A stretch of DNA of 6,210 nt from Candidatus Eiseniibacteriota bacterium. Its GTDB lineage: Bacteria; Eisenbacteria; RBG-16-71-46. This document shows, piece by piece, positions 1 through 5,548 of this stretch. Position numbers and translations under genes: made by a program. The stretch lies in NCBI GenBank assembly GCA_021414165.1, contig JAIOPA010000275.1, positions 1 to 6,210 of the forward strand, written 5' to 3'. Below the pieces are notes generated by a model. The model was not told the origin of the DNA and did not search any database. It worked only from the letters and a program-made list of their open reading frames with translations. Each line of letters starts with the position of its first letter. Within the stretch, counting starts at the first letter, position 1.

Positions 1-24
1 CCCGACCGGGTAGACCACGTGTTG

Positions 25-31
25 AAAGGAG
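25..31 (+). promoter_or_regulatory. Shine-Dalgarno site that selects a GTG start
   Basis: AAAGGAG lies 6 nt before the GTG at 38. This supports GTG as the initiator over the in-frame ATG at 59, which has no comparable site before it. The promoter would lie off the left edge or within the first 24 bases, and none is evident. Confidence 0.75.
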
Positions 32-37
32 TCTCGG

Positions 38-859
38 GTGAACCAGTTCGTCGCTTCCATGCGGCGTGCGTGCGCGGTGCTCGCCGCGCTCACGTTGCTC
101 TCGGCCCTCACGCCCGCGATGTCGCGCGCTCAGTCGGACGCCAAGCCCGCCGATCCGGCGGTGCCTGCCGCCACCGAGAAGGCTGCGGACACCGGCAAGA
201 AGGCGAAGAAGGCGAAGGCCGAGAAGCCTGCCAAGGTGGCCAAGACCGCGGCCGCCAAGCCTGCCGCTGCGCCGGCCAAGCCCAAGGTCGAGAAGCCCAA
301 GGCCGCGCCGAAGGCCAAGGCCCCCGAGAAGTCGCTCGAGGAGCAGAAGAAGGAAGACGGCGTCTACATGAAGGGCAACGACTGGATCTCGGCGCGCTTC
401 GGCTGGGCCAAGCGTGCGGGTCAGTTCAATGGCGACGGTCTGGTGGGCTATGGCGTCGGCTACCAGCACATGATCAACCGCCGGCTCGCGTTCGCCGTGC
501 ACGCCAACCACGACGTGGTCGGCCACTTCGGTCCGCACCTCGATGAGGCGGTGTCGTTCACGGCCGAGTTCCAGCGTCACTTCCGCTGGAAGGGTGCGGT
601 GCGCCCGTACATCGGACTCGGTGGCGGCTACTACGCCGAGAAGTACTACCGCACGGGCGACGATCACACGTCCACGACCGGTGGTCCGCACATCTCGTTG
701 GGCTTCACGTCCGCGATCGACGACAAGCACGTGATCGGCCTGGAGATCCGCGGCGCCCGTCTCGACGGCCGCCCGGGCATCACGGATCCCACGTTCGGCA
801 CCGCGGAAGACAGCGAGCTCATCTGGACGATCAAGGGCAGCTGGTCGCTGGCCTACTGA
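38..859 (+). CDS. Exported outer-membrane beta-barrel-like protein with Lys/Ala/Pro-rich linker
   Basis: The 273-residue product starts at GTG, chosen for the AAAGGAG 6 nt upstream. Residues 1-31 form a signal peptide: basic RR at 9-10, a hydrophobic stretch at 11-27, and a likely signal peptidase I cut after SRA at 29-31. Residues about 48-105 are low complexity, dominated by Lys, Ala and Pro (clearest at 54-98), like a TolA- or histone-H1-like extended linker. From about 115 the pattern changes to alternating hydrophobic/aromatic short strands with glycine turns (VRPYIGLGGGYY at 188-199), and the chain ends in WSLAY. That resembles small OmpA/OmpW-type eight-stranded barrels, with the C-terminal aromatic residue favoured by the outer-membrane assembly machinery. 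Inferred location: barrel in the outer membrane, cationic linker in the periplasm, where it could contact peptidoglycan or anionic lipid. No specific substrate can be read. The barrel call is by pattern only. The gene appears to stand alone, with a strong hairpin 22 nt after its stop. Confidence 0.8.
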   Translation: MNQFVASMRRACAVLAALTLLSALTPAMSRAQSDAKPADPAVPAATEKAADTGKKAKKAKAEKPAKVAKTAAAKPAAAPAKPKVEKPKAAPKAKAPEKSLEEQKKEDGVYMKGNDWISARFGWAKRAGQFNGDGLVGYGVGYQHMINRRLAFAVHANHDVVGHFGPHLDEAVSFTAEFQRHFRWKGAVRPYIGLGGGYYAEKYYRTGDDHTSTTGGPHISLGFTSAIDDKHVIGLEIRGARLDGRPGITDPTFGTAEDSELIWTIKGSWSLAY

Positions 860-880
860 GCGTTCGCAGCATGAAGTCAC

Positions 881-918
881 CACGACGCCCGCTGCGGACC
901 CCCGCGGCGGGCGTCGTG
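881..918 (+). terminator. Strong hairpin terminator after the barrel gene
   Basis: A perfect 12-bp stem (881-892 with 907-918) continues inward through a T-G wobble and four more pairs (893-897 with 902-906) to a 4-nt loop at 898-901. The 17-bp stem is followed by CTTTC, so the U tract is short. It begins 22 nt after the TGA and ends 32 nt before the next start codon, so it most likely separates the two genes. Its symmetry means it could also act on minus-strand transcripts. Confidence 0.7.
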
Positions 919-950
919 CTTTCACCGCGTACGTAGAGGAGGCAGGCGCG

Positions 951-1469
951 ATGGAACCGTTCGCGAGTGCGTTCGACGAGCGCTGGGTGTGGCGGCGGCC
1001 CAAGCTGTGGAGCCGGCGCTTCGAGCTGCGTGCGGGTGACCACGTGCTGGCCTCGCTCGAGACGCGCTCCTGGCTCACGGGCGTGATGCACGCCGACACC
1101 GCGAGCGGCGCCTGGACGGTGCGGCACGAGGGGCTGCTGCGCGGCCGCGTGCTGGTGCGCGCCGTTGGGGCCACGAGCGACGCGCTGGTGTTCCGGCCGC
1201 GCTGGTTCGGCGCGGGCGACGTGCAGCTGGCGAGCGGCGCGGTGCTGCGCTGGCATCGCGCGGACTTCTGGGGCCGGCGCTGGGAGCTGGTCGACTCGGG
1301 CGGGCTGCCGCGCGTGACGTTCGTGCGCCTGCCGGCATTCATGTCGCCGGATGCCGAGGTGAAGGTGTCCGAGCCGGCGCGCAACGAGCCGCTGTTGGAT
1401 CCGCTCGTGCTGCTCGGCTACTACCTCATCGTGCTCATGGTGCGCCAGAACACCGCCGCGATCTCCTGA
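951..1469 (+). CDS. Uncharacterised 172-residue protein, possibly a LURP-one/tubby-like barrel fold
   Basis: I do not recognise this gene by name. The ATG start is well supported: AGAGGAGG at 935-942 lies 8 nt upstream. There is no signal peptide. Residues 1-135 are rich in Trp and Arg and read as successive short beta strands (for example LRAGDHVLASLETRSWLTG at 26-44, and GAVLRWHRADFWGRRWELV at 96-114). The chain closes with a hydrophobic segment, LLDPLVLLGYYLIVLMV at 148-164, and a short polar tail. Strands followed by one C-terminal hydrophobic helix are the arrangement of the LURP-one/tubby/scramblase superfamily, where the helix threads a closed barrel. The same segment could instead be a C-terminal membrane anchor. 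Both readings are inference, and a fold comparison would decide. The preceding hairpin suggests its own transcript or read-through from the barrel gene. That it is a real gene is secure; its function is unknown. Confidence 0.75.
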   Translation: MEPFASAFDERWVWRRPKLWSRRFELRAGDHVLASLETRSWLTGVMHADTASGAWTVRHEGLLRGRVLVRAVGATSDALVFRPRWFGAGDVQLASGAVLRWHRADFWGRRWELVDSGGLPRVTFVRLPAFMSPDAEVKVSEPARNEPLLDPLVLLGYYLIVLMVRQNTAAIS

Positions 1470-1645
1470 CGCGGGCTTTACCGGGCGCGGGCCCGGGTGT
1501 CCGCGTCGCGACCGGAGTGTCGGTGGCGTGACCACCCGGTGACGCCCGCGGTGTTGCGGCCGCGCATGTTGTGAGCGGCACGCGTCGTGCAATGCCATGC
1601 GCCGGCTGCCCCCGCCGTGCTCTCGCCCCCGGCAGGAGTAGGACC
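1470..1645. other. Intergenic gap before the six-Cys gene
   Basis: This 176-bp GC-rich spacer has no gene. A short GC hairpin can be drawn just after the upstream stop (CCGGGC with GCCCGG around 1482-1498), and another (GTGG with CCAC) lies around 1520-1535. Neither has a T tract. A promoter for the next gene probably lies here, but I cannot find a convincing -35/-10 pair. Confidence 0.4.
1634..1638 (+). promoter_or_regulatory. Shine-Dalgarno site fixing the start at 1646
   Basis: AGGAG lies 7 nt before the ATG at 1646. The reading frame is open further upstream (in-frame starts from 1571). However, only the 1646 start has a ribosome binding site, and it places a good signal peptide directly at the N terminus. 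Confidence 0.7.
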
Positions 1646-2356
1646 ATGCGTGCTGTGCGTCTTGCCGTCGTGTCCATGTTGATGTTCGCGTTGATCCCGG
1701 TACCGCAGGCCTCGGCCTGCATGACGTGTGATCCGTTCCTCCAGTGCGTCGATGCGTCCATCGGCGCCCGGTTCTGCGTCACGTCCGGGTTGTCGTGCGC
1801 GATGCTGCTGCCGTGCTCGGGCTCGCCGTCGCGCGACACCGACCGTCCGCTGGGTGATGGCGGTGCCGATGATCTCACCACGTTCACGCTGTTCGACGCC
1901 GCGCCCGGTAGCCGCGTGCAGCCCACGCGCCGCGCGGGCGCCATTCCGCTCGCGCTGGGCGAGGACATGCGCGCTTCGGCCGGTGTGGGCGCGGCGGCCA
2001 TCGCCGAGGCCGGGGTGGCCCATGGCCGCGACTTCGCCGGTGCGTTCGTCGATGAATCGGGCGAGGGCTTTGCGCTGCGCCGCGCGGTCGAGGGCACGCA
2101 GATCCGGCTCGAGGTCCGCGAGATGCGCGGCGATCGCGCGGGCGCGGTGCTCGCGAGCGAACTGCTGGGCGAGGGCGATCAGCTCACCGTGCCGGTGCGG
2201 CTCGAGGGCCGCGATCGCGTGCTGGTGCTGAGCACGCGCACGGTGCCCAAGGCGCTCGCGCGCATTGACCTGTCGCGGCTGCAGCGTTCAGTGCGTGCGG
2301 TGGGGCGTGCGAACGCGCTGCGCACGCAGCCGCTGTTCAAGGTGCACGCGCTGTAA
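1646..2356 (+). CDS. Secreted protein with six-cysteine N-terminal module, function unknown
   Basis: The product has 236 residues from the ATG at 1646. Residues 1-24 are a signal peptide: basic R2 and R5, a hydrophobic core at 6-19, and a cut after ASA at 22-24. The mature chain would begin with a cysteine. The lipobox-like ASAC lacks the usual Leu at -3, so signal peptidase I fits better than a lipoprotein, though the latter is not excluded. Six cysteines then follow at 25, 28, 34, 44, 51 and 57 (spacing CX2C, X5, X9, X6, X5), enough for three disulfides, and there are no more cysteines in the rest of the protein. After a polar linker (58-78), the remainder is Ala/Arg/Glu-rich with predicted strands at about 150-200 (for example IRLEVREM at 153-160, DRVLVLSTRTV at 190-200), perhaps a small beta domain. 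I do not recognise the family. The export and disulfide prediction is firm; the role is not known. It ends 65 bp from a convergent gene. Confidence 0.75.
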   Translation: MRAVRLAVVSMLMFALIPVPQASACMTCDPFLQCVDASIGARFCVTSGLSCAMLLPCSGSPSRDTDRPLGDGGADDLTTFTLFDAAPGSRVQPTRRAGAIPLALGEDMRASAGVGAAAIAEAGVAHGRDFAGAFVDESGEGFALRRAVEGTQIRLEVREMRGDRAGAVLASELLGEGDQLTVPVRLEGRDRVLVLSTRTVPKALARIDLSRLQRSVRAVGRANALRTQPLFKVHAL

Positions 2357-2378
2357 GGCGTCGCGCGGCGGTGCGGGT

Positions 2379-2403
2379 GGGCGGGTGCGACCGGCGCCCG
2401 CCC
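2379..2403. terminator. GC-rich hairpin between convergent genes, possible bidirectional terminator
   Basis: A 10-bp stem (2379-2388 with 2394-2403, including one T-G wobble) has a 5-nt loop. It lies in the 65-bp gap between the plus-strand gene ending at 2356 and the minus-strand gene ending at 2422. Neither strand has a T run after the stem, so an intrinsic terminator is not certain. The plus strand also carries three GGG runs at 2375-2385, so a G-rich fold is an alternative. Position and symmetry are the main support. Confidence 0.45.
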
Positions 2404-2421
2404 GCGCCGCCGTGGCGGTGG

Positions 2422-3465
2422 CTAGTCGCGCCGCGCGCGGGCGCGCAGGTGCGCGGCCAGGAGCACGGACAACATGACCACGCCCAACGCGGCCACGATC
2501 ACCGGCGTCCACGAGTGCGGCAGCCGTTCCAGCAGCACAGCGGCTGCACCGAACACGGCCGACAACGCCCACAACACGAGCAGTGCGGCCGTGGGCGACA
2601 GCCCGGCCTCGAGCAACCGATGATGGATATGCCGCGTGTCGCCGCGGAACACATGCTGACCACGCACCAGGCGGCGCACAAAGGCCAGTGCGCTGTCGGC
2701 GAGCGGCACGCCCAGCGCCACGAGCGGCAGCAGCAGCGTGAGCGCAGCCGTGCCCTTGCGGTTCTCCAGCAGCGACAGCGCCGACAACGTGAGTCCCAGG
2801 AACTGACTGCCGGTATCGCCCATGAAGATGCGCGCGGGCGGCTTGTTCCAGCCCAGGAAGCCGGCGCACGAACCCAGCAATAGTGCGGCGATGAACATGA
2901 CGTAGAAGTCGCCGTGTCCACGCGCGGTGAGCCACAGCGCAGCCGACGCAATGCCCACGATGCCCGCGGCCAGACCATCGAGTCCGTCGATCAGGTTGAT
3001 CGCGTTGGTGAGTGCGATCACCCACAGCACGGTGAGCGGCACGCTCCAGAGCCCGGTCACGATGGCGGGCCCGAACGGGTTCGTGAGCAGCGGCACGCCG
3101 TATCCGAACACCGTGAGCGTGAGCGCCGCACAGGTCTGCAGTGCCAGCTTGGCCCACGGGCTCGCGCCATAGCGATCGTCGTAGAGCCCCAGCACCAGCA
3201 CGGGAATGGCTGCACACGTGAGTCCCAGGAGCGGCAGCGGATCCAGTTCGCGCGCCGGGCCCGGCAGCACGCGCGCGGCCCACGCCACCGCGAGCACCGC
3301 GAGCGCAATGGCGAGCCCGCCGAAGCGCGGCGTGGGCACCGAGTGGATACGGCGCGCATCGGGGCGGTCCATGGCGCCCACGCGCACTGCCAGCGCACGC
3401 GCCAATGGCGTGGCGGCAAACGCGACAGCGGCGGCCGCCAGGGCGAGCGCGAGCGAATAGGGCAT
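2422..3465 (-). CDS. WecA/MraY-family undecaprenyl-phosphate sugar-1-phosphate transferase
   Basis: A 347-residue polytopic membrane enzyme of glycosyltransferase family 4 (PF00953). It transfers a HexNAc-1-phosphate from a UDP-sugar to undecaprenyl phosphate at the cytoplasmic face, starting a lipid-linked glycan. Family motifs appear in order: DRPDARRIHSVPTPRFGG at 33-50; LYDDR at 94-98 with the catalytic-type Asp pair D96/D97; NAINLIDGLDGLAAG at 154-168; FMGDTGS at 214-220; and HIHHRLL at 279-285. The last motif is typical of the WecA/TagO/WbpL branch rather than MraY, so UDP-GlcNAc or a related sugar is more likely than UDP-MurNAc-pentapeptide. The length and roughly ten or eleven hydrophobic segments are normal for the family. 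The ATG overlaps the TGA of the upstream glycosyltransferase by one base (TGATG) and has no Shine-Dalgarno of its own, so translation is probably coupled. The family assignment is secure; the exact sugar is inferred. Confidence 0.93.
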   Translation of the reverse strand: MPYSLALALAAAAVAFAATPLARALAVRVGAMDRPDARRIHSVPTPRFGGLAIALAVLAVAWAARVLPGPARELDPLPLLGLTCAAIPVLVLGLYDDRYGASPWAKLALQTCAALTLTVFGYGVPLLTNPFGPAIVTGLWSVPLTVLWVIALTNAINLIDGLDGLAAGIVGIASAALWLTARGHGDFYVMFIAALLLGSCAGFLGWNKPPARIFMGDTGSQFLGLTLSALSLLENRKGTAALTLLLPLVALGVPLADSALAFVRRLVRGQHVFRGDTRHIHHRLLEAGLSPTAALLVLWALSAVFGAAAVLLERLPHSWTPVIVAALGVVMLSVLLAAHLRARARRD

Positions 3466-4340
3466 CAGCGATTCGGTCCGTTCAGGAACACGAGCAACCG
3501 CATGCGCAGCTCGATCACGAGCGCGACGAGCGCGTCGACCGGCGGCGAGGAGCGATGGTACTTGCGGTAGTAGTACAACATGCCGCGGTGGCGCTCACGG
3601 ATCACGCGATTCGACACCTCGCCCTTGCTGGCGCCGATGTGATGCACCGTCTCGGCCTCGGGCGCGTAATCGACCGTCCAACCGCTCAGGTTGAAGCGCC
3701 GGCACCAGTCGATGTCCTCGTTGAACATGAAGAACGTCTCATCCATGCCGCCGACCACCGTGATCGCATCGCGCCGCGCCAGCATGGCCGCGCCCGACAC
3801 CCAGTCCACGCTGCGCGGGCTCTGGTGATCCCAGTCCGACAGCAGGTAGCGACGGGTCCAGGGATTGCCCGGCCACAGCCGCGACAGCAGCGAGTAGCGG
3901 TTGAACAGGAACGCGAACGGCGAGGGGTAGGAGCGCGCGCTGTACTCGAGCGTGCCGTCGGTGTTCACGATGCGCGGGCCCACGAGTCCGCAGCGCGGGT
4001 GCGCGTCGGCGTAGCGCACGAGCGCATCGATCGCGCCGGGCCGCCACTCGCAGTCGGGGTTCAGCACCAGCACGTAGCGCCCGGTCGTCTCCGCGATGCC
4101 GCGGTTCACGGCCTTGGCGTAGCCCAGATTCGAACCGGTCCGCACGAGTCGCACGAATGGTGCCTCGCGTTCGACCAGTTCGGGCGTGCCGTCATGCGAG
4201 TCGTTGTCGAGCACCACGCATTCCCACGTGAACGCGGGCTGCGACGCATCGCGCGGCCGCACACCGGGCTCGAGCGAGCGCAGCGTGTCCAGGATGTGTT
4301 CGCGCGAGCGATAGGTGATGACGACGACCGAGAGATCCAT
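3465..4340 (-). CDS. Family 2 glycosyltransferase, rhamnosyltransferase (WbbL)-like
   Basis: A 291-residue GT-A fold enzyme of glycosyltransferase family 2 (PF00535). Visible motifs: the N-terminal strand MDLSVVVITYRS at 1-12; VVLDNDSHDGT at 42-52 for nucleotide binding; SNLGYAKAVNRGI at 70-82; NPD at 94-96 in the metal-binding DXD position; SGAAMLARRD at 182-191; and FNEDIDWCRR at 206-215, carrying the likely catalytic acid. HHIGASKG at 233-240 is typical of the branch that includes rhamnosyltransferases acting on GlcNAc-PP-lipid. A C-terminal hydrophobic patch (268-286) may dock it to the membrane. ATG 4340 is chosen because the first beta strand begins there. The frame stays open to a TTG at 4481, but that 47-residue extension is low-complexity and unlike the family. 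No good Shine-Dalgarno precedes 4340, so the start is the least certain point. It is coupled to the WecA-like gene by TGATG, so the two probably act in succession on one lipid carrier. The sugar is inferred. Confidence 0.9.
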   Translation of the reverse strand: MDLSVVVITYRSREHILDTLRSLEPGVRPRDASQPAFTWECVVLDNDSHDGTPELVEREAPFVRLVRTGSNLGYAKAVNRGIAETTGRYVLVLNPDCEWRPGAIDALVRYADAHPRCGLVGPRIVNTDGTLEYSARSYPSPFAFLFNRYSLLSRLWPGNPWTRRYLLSDWDHQSPRSVDWVSGAAMLARRDAITVVGGMDETFFMFNEDIDWCRRFNLSGWTVDYAPEAETVHHIGASKGEVSNRVIRERHRGMLYYYRKYHRSSPPVDALVALVIELRMRLLVFLNGPNR

Positions 4341-4533
4341 GCGGGAGTTCGGCTGGGGTGAGCGGCGGGTGGCGTCCGCACCGGCAGCGGTCACGAACGA
4401 GGACCGCGAGCATCGACGAGCGGAAGTAACGTCAGGCGCGGCGACTCTACCCGAGACGACGAAGCCGGGCGGAGCGGGCAAGGGGCTCGCTCACACCCGG
4501 CGATCATCTGTGGCCATCCGCAAGCGGTCGGCC

Positions 4534-4620
4534 AAAAAAAAGTGACGAACGATGCGACCCTGATCGAGCCTCTCCCCACGTCTCTCTCCGGGCCCGACTT
4601 CGAGTCTGCGCTCGTTCGTC
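4534..4620 (-). terminator. Candidate minus-strand terminator: inverted repeat followed by T8
   Basis: Read on the minus strand, a 9-bp arm (4620-4612) and its complement (4552-4544) are followed after two bases by eight T residues (4541-4534). That is the order expected of an intrinsic terminator. The weakness is a 59-nt interior, which would have to fold itself: it contains GACTTCGAGTC, able to form a 4-bp stem, and GGGCCC. The nearest minus-strand gene ends about 300 bp upstream at 4919, so the site would end either a long 3' UTR or a small RNA starting inside the interval. Confidence 0.3.
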
Positions 4621-4781
4621 GTTCAGGATTGTCGGTGAAGGCTACGATTCGTGCAACCGCAGAATGCCACTGGGATGGATTTTTTCGTCGCCCGGGTTGC
4701 TGGTCCCAAACCCGCCAGATCACTGGAGTTAGCCGATCGGCTGCTGACCGGGAGTACTCTCCACCGGGGGCACGGACCGGC

Positions 4782-4787
4782 TAGAAT
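4782..4787 (+). promoter_or_regulatory. Orphan -10-like element TAGAAT
   Basis: TAGAAT matches the sigma-70 -10 consensus at five of six positions and lies in a locally AT-rich patch (CTAGAATATT) within GC-rich DNA. No -35 hexamer is seen at 16-18 bp upstream. A transcript would start near 4794, with no plus-strand gene before 5557. Low confidence; listed because it could drive a non-coding RNA. Confidence 0.2.
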
Positions 4788-4918
4788 ATTGCCAGTTCTA
4801 CGCTTGGGAATCGGTACCCCGGCCCCCGATGTTGCCTGCGCCGACACTCTGTTCACTGGAAGTGTGCGGAAACACGTACAACTGATTCCAGACTCCCAAC
4901 AGCGGGGTGCAAACAGAG

Positions 4919-5413
4919 TCAGGCTGGCTCGCCGGACTCCGGGCGGGGAATCGGCCGGTCGAGCGTGGCCTCGAACCAGGCGGTCAGCCGGGCCACGTGG
5001 CTGCCGGGCCAGAACCACTGTCCGCAGCTCGGGCACCAGGTGAGCCGCACATTCATGCGGGTGACCCGGCCCGGCACCTCGCCGCGCGCCTCGAATGTGG
5101 ACCGGGCGTGCAACGCCACATTACAGGTGGGGCAGCGGCTCCACGGTGCGCTGGTGGGCGCGTGCTGCTCGGTGATCGTGCGCAGTGCGCCCGCCAGGTC
5201 ACCGCGCGGCACGCGCAGCGCGGCGATCGCGGCGTAGCGCTTGGGGTGGCGGTCCGACGACGTGAGTACGGTGCGGCCGTCAATGGCGGCGGCATCGAAC
5301 AGCTCCTCGAGCCGGGCACCCCGGTGGGTGACCACATCGTGGCCGAGGAATCGCAGCCGGCGCGCGAGTTGATCGAGCGAGGCATCGGTGACGAAGCGCG
5401 TGGCGGGCCGCAT
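4919..5413 (-). CDS. Mut7-C domain RNase-like protein with zinc ribbon
   Basis: A 164-residue protein matching the Mut7-C architecture (PF01927): an N-terminal PIN-like domain followed by a C-terminal zinc ribbon. The PIN-like half shows FVTDASLDQLARRLRFLGHDV at 7-27, with the conserved first Asp (D10), an acidic EELFD at 36-40, and VLTSSD at 49-54, where most relatives have LLTRD. The ribbon shows SRCPTCN at 92-98 and WCPSCGQWFWPGSH at 126-139, that is C94/C97 and C127/C130, with the W-x-GSH ending common in the family. The family is thought to act as a nuclease on RNA by resemblance to PIN domains; activity of this bacterial form is not shown by the sequence. ATG 5413 is chosen because homology-like sequence starts at once. 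The frame remains open upstream, but that stretch is Pro/Arg-rich filler. GTG at 5419 is an alternative start. There is no Shine-Dalgarno. Its neighbours give no functional clue. Confidence 0.85.
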   Translation of the reverse strand: MRPATRFVTDASLDQLARRLRFLGHDVVTHRGARLEELFDAAAIDGRTVLTSSDRHPKRYAAIAALRVPRGDLAGALRTITEQHAPTSAPWSRCPTCNVALHARSTFEARGEVPGRVTRMNVRLTWCPSCGQWFWPGSHVARLTAWFEATLDRPIPRPESGEPA

Positions 5414-5421
5414 GGCCACGC

Positions 5422-5450
5422 ACGCTAGAGGCGGGCCCGCCCGACGGCAA
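5422..5450 (-). promoter_or_regulatory. Candidate promoter of the Mut7-C gene, possibly leaderless
   Basis: On the minus strand, TTGCCG (5450-5445) and TAGCGT (5427-5422) are separated by 17 bp, a sigma-70-like arrangement with imperfect hexamers (4/6 and 3/6). Only 8 nt separate the -10 from the ATG at 5413, so transcription would begin at or next to the start codon. This agrees with the absence of a Shine-Dalgarno site. Confidence 0.35.
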
Positions 5451-5452
5451 GG

Positions 5453-5478
5453 CGGCGGGGGGCGGCTCGCCCCCGCCG
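5453..5478. repeat. Strong GC hairpin in the divergent promoter region
   Basis: A perfect 9-bp stem (5453-5461 with 5470-5478) encloses an 8-nt loop and includes a G6 run. It lies immediately beyond the putative -35 of the minus-strand gene and is not followed by T runs on either strand, so it is not a normal intrinsic terminator. It could be a regulator-binding palindrome or simply reflect GC-rich spacer composition. Confidence 0.4.
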
Positions 5479-5519
5479 GGAGGGGCTCTGGCCGCGCTTG
5501 CCCGCCCGAAAAGCCGCTA

Positions 5520-5548
5520 TTGACGCGGTCGCAGCGCTCCCGCACGCT
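5520..5548 (+). promoter_or_regulatory. Candidate promoter of the nitroreductase-like gene
   Basis: TTGACG at 5520-5525 matches the -35 consensus at five of six positions. The hexamer 17 bp downstream, CACGCT at 5543-5548, is a poor -10. It ends 8 nt before the ATG at 5557, the same spacing as the candidate promoter on the opposite strand. A leaderless transcript is possible because no Shine-Dalgarno precedes the ATG. Confidence 0.3.

Larger units (their letters stand above)
4341..4918. other. 578-bp gene-free interval with low-GC 3' half and inverted repeats
   Basis: I find no credible gene here. Frames are open on both strands, but their third codon positions lack the strong G/C bias of the neighbouring genes. 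GC is about 58% over 4621-4920 by hand count, against about 70% or more in flanking genes. Contents: an A8 tract at 4534-4541; a 9-bp inverted repeat at 4544-4552/4612-4620; a -10-like TAGAAT at 4782-4787 without a matching -35; and short inverted repeats ATCGG/CCGAT (4810-4814/4826-4830), CTGGAA/TTCCAG (4856-4861/4886-4891) and GACTC/GAGTC (4891-4895/4916-4920). The promoter of the glycosyltransferase pair should lie in the left part but is not recognisable. An unannotated small RNA or a decayed insertion is possible. I could not match it to tRNA, tmRNA, RNase P, SRP RNA or a common riboswitch by eye. Confidence 0.5.

Noticed and set aside
831..1598. Long open frame on the minus strand across the 951-1469 gene
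   Set aside because: It is Arg/His/Pro-rich with no domain pattern. The plus-strand gene has an excellent Shine-Dalgarno site and ordered strand/helix features. Long antisense frames are expected at this GC content.
3405..4361. A 318-codon plus-strand open frame opposite the glycosyltransferase pair
   Set aside because: It lies antisense to a gene with clear family 2 motifs, and its product is His/Arg/Val-rich without recognisable motifs. It is a mirror of strong codon bias.
4341..4481. N-terminal extension of the family 2 glycosyltransferase from the TTG at 4481
   Set aside because: The 47 extra residues are polar and low in complexity. The family's first beta strand starts exactly at the ATG at 4340.
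4621..4720. Possible cobalamin riboswitch suggested by GCCACTG at about 4665
   Set aside because: The other conserved boxes are not present in the right order or spacing, and no B12-related gene follows.
4700..4920. tRNA, tmRNA, RNase P or SRP RNA in the gene-free interval
   Set aside because: I looked for the T-loop consensus, the tmRNA start, the RNase P core and the SRP tetraloop region on both strands and found none.
4623..5043. Overlapping open frames on both strands in the low-GC interval
   Set aside because: Third-position G/C is not elevated as in the real genes, there are no good ribosome binding sites, and their ends run into the Mut7-C gene antisense or out of frame.
5453..5478. 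Hairpin as an intrinsic terminator
   Set aside because: No gene ends next to it and neither side has a T tract. It lies between divergent starts.
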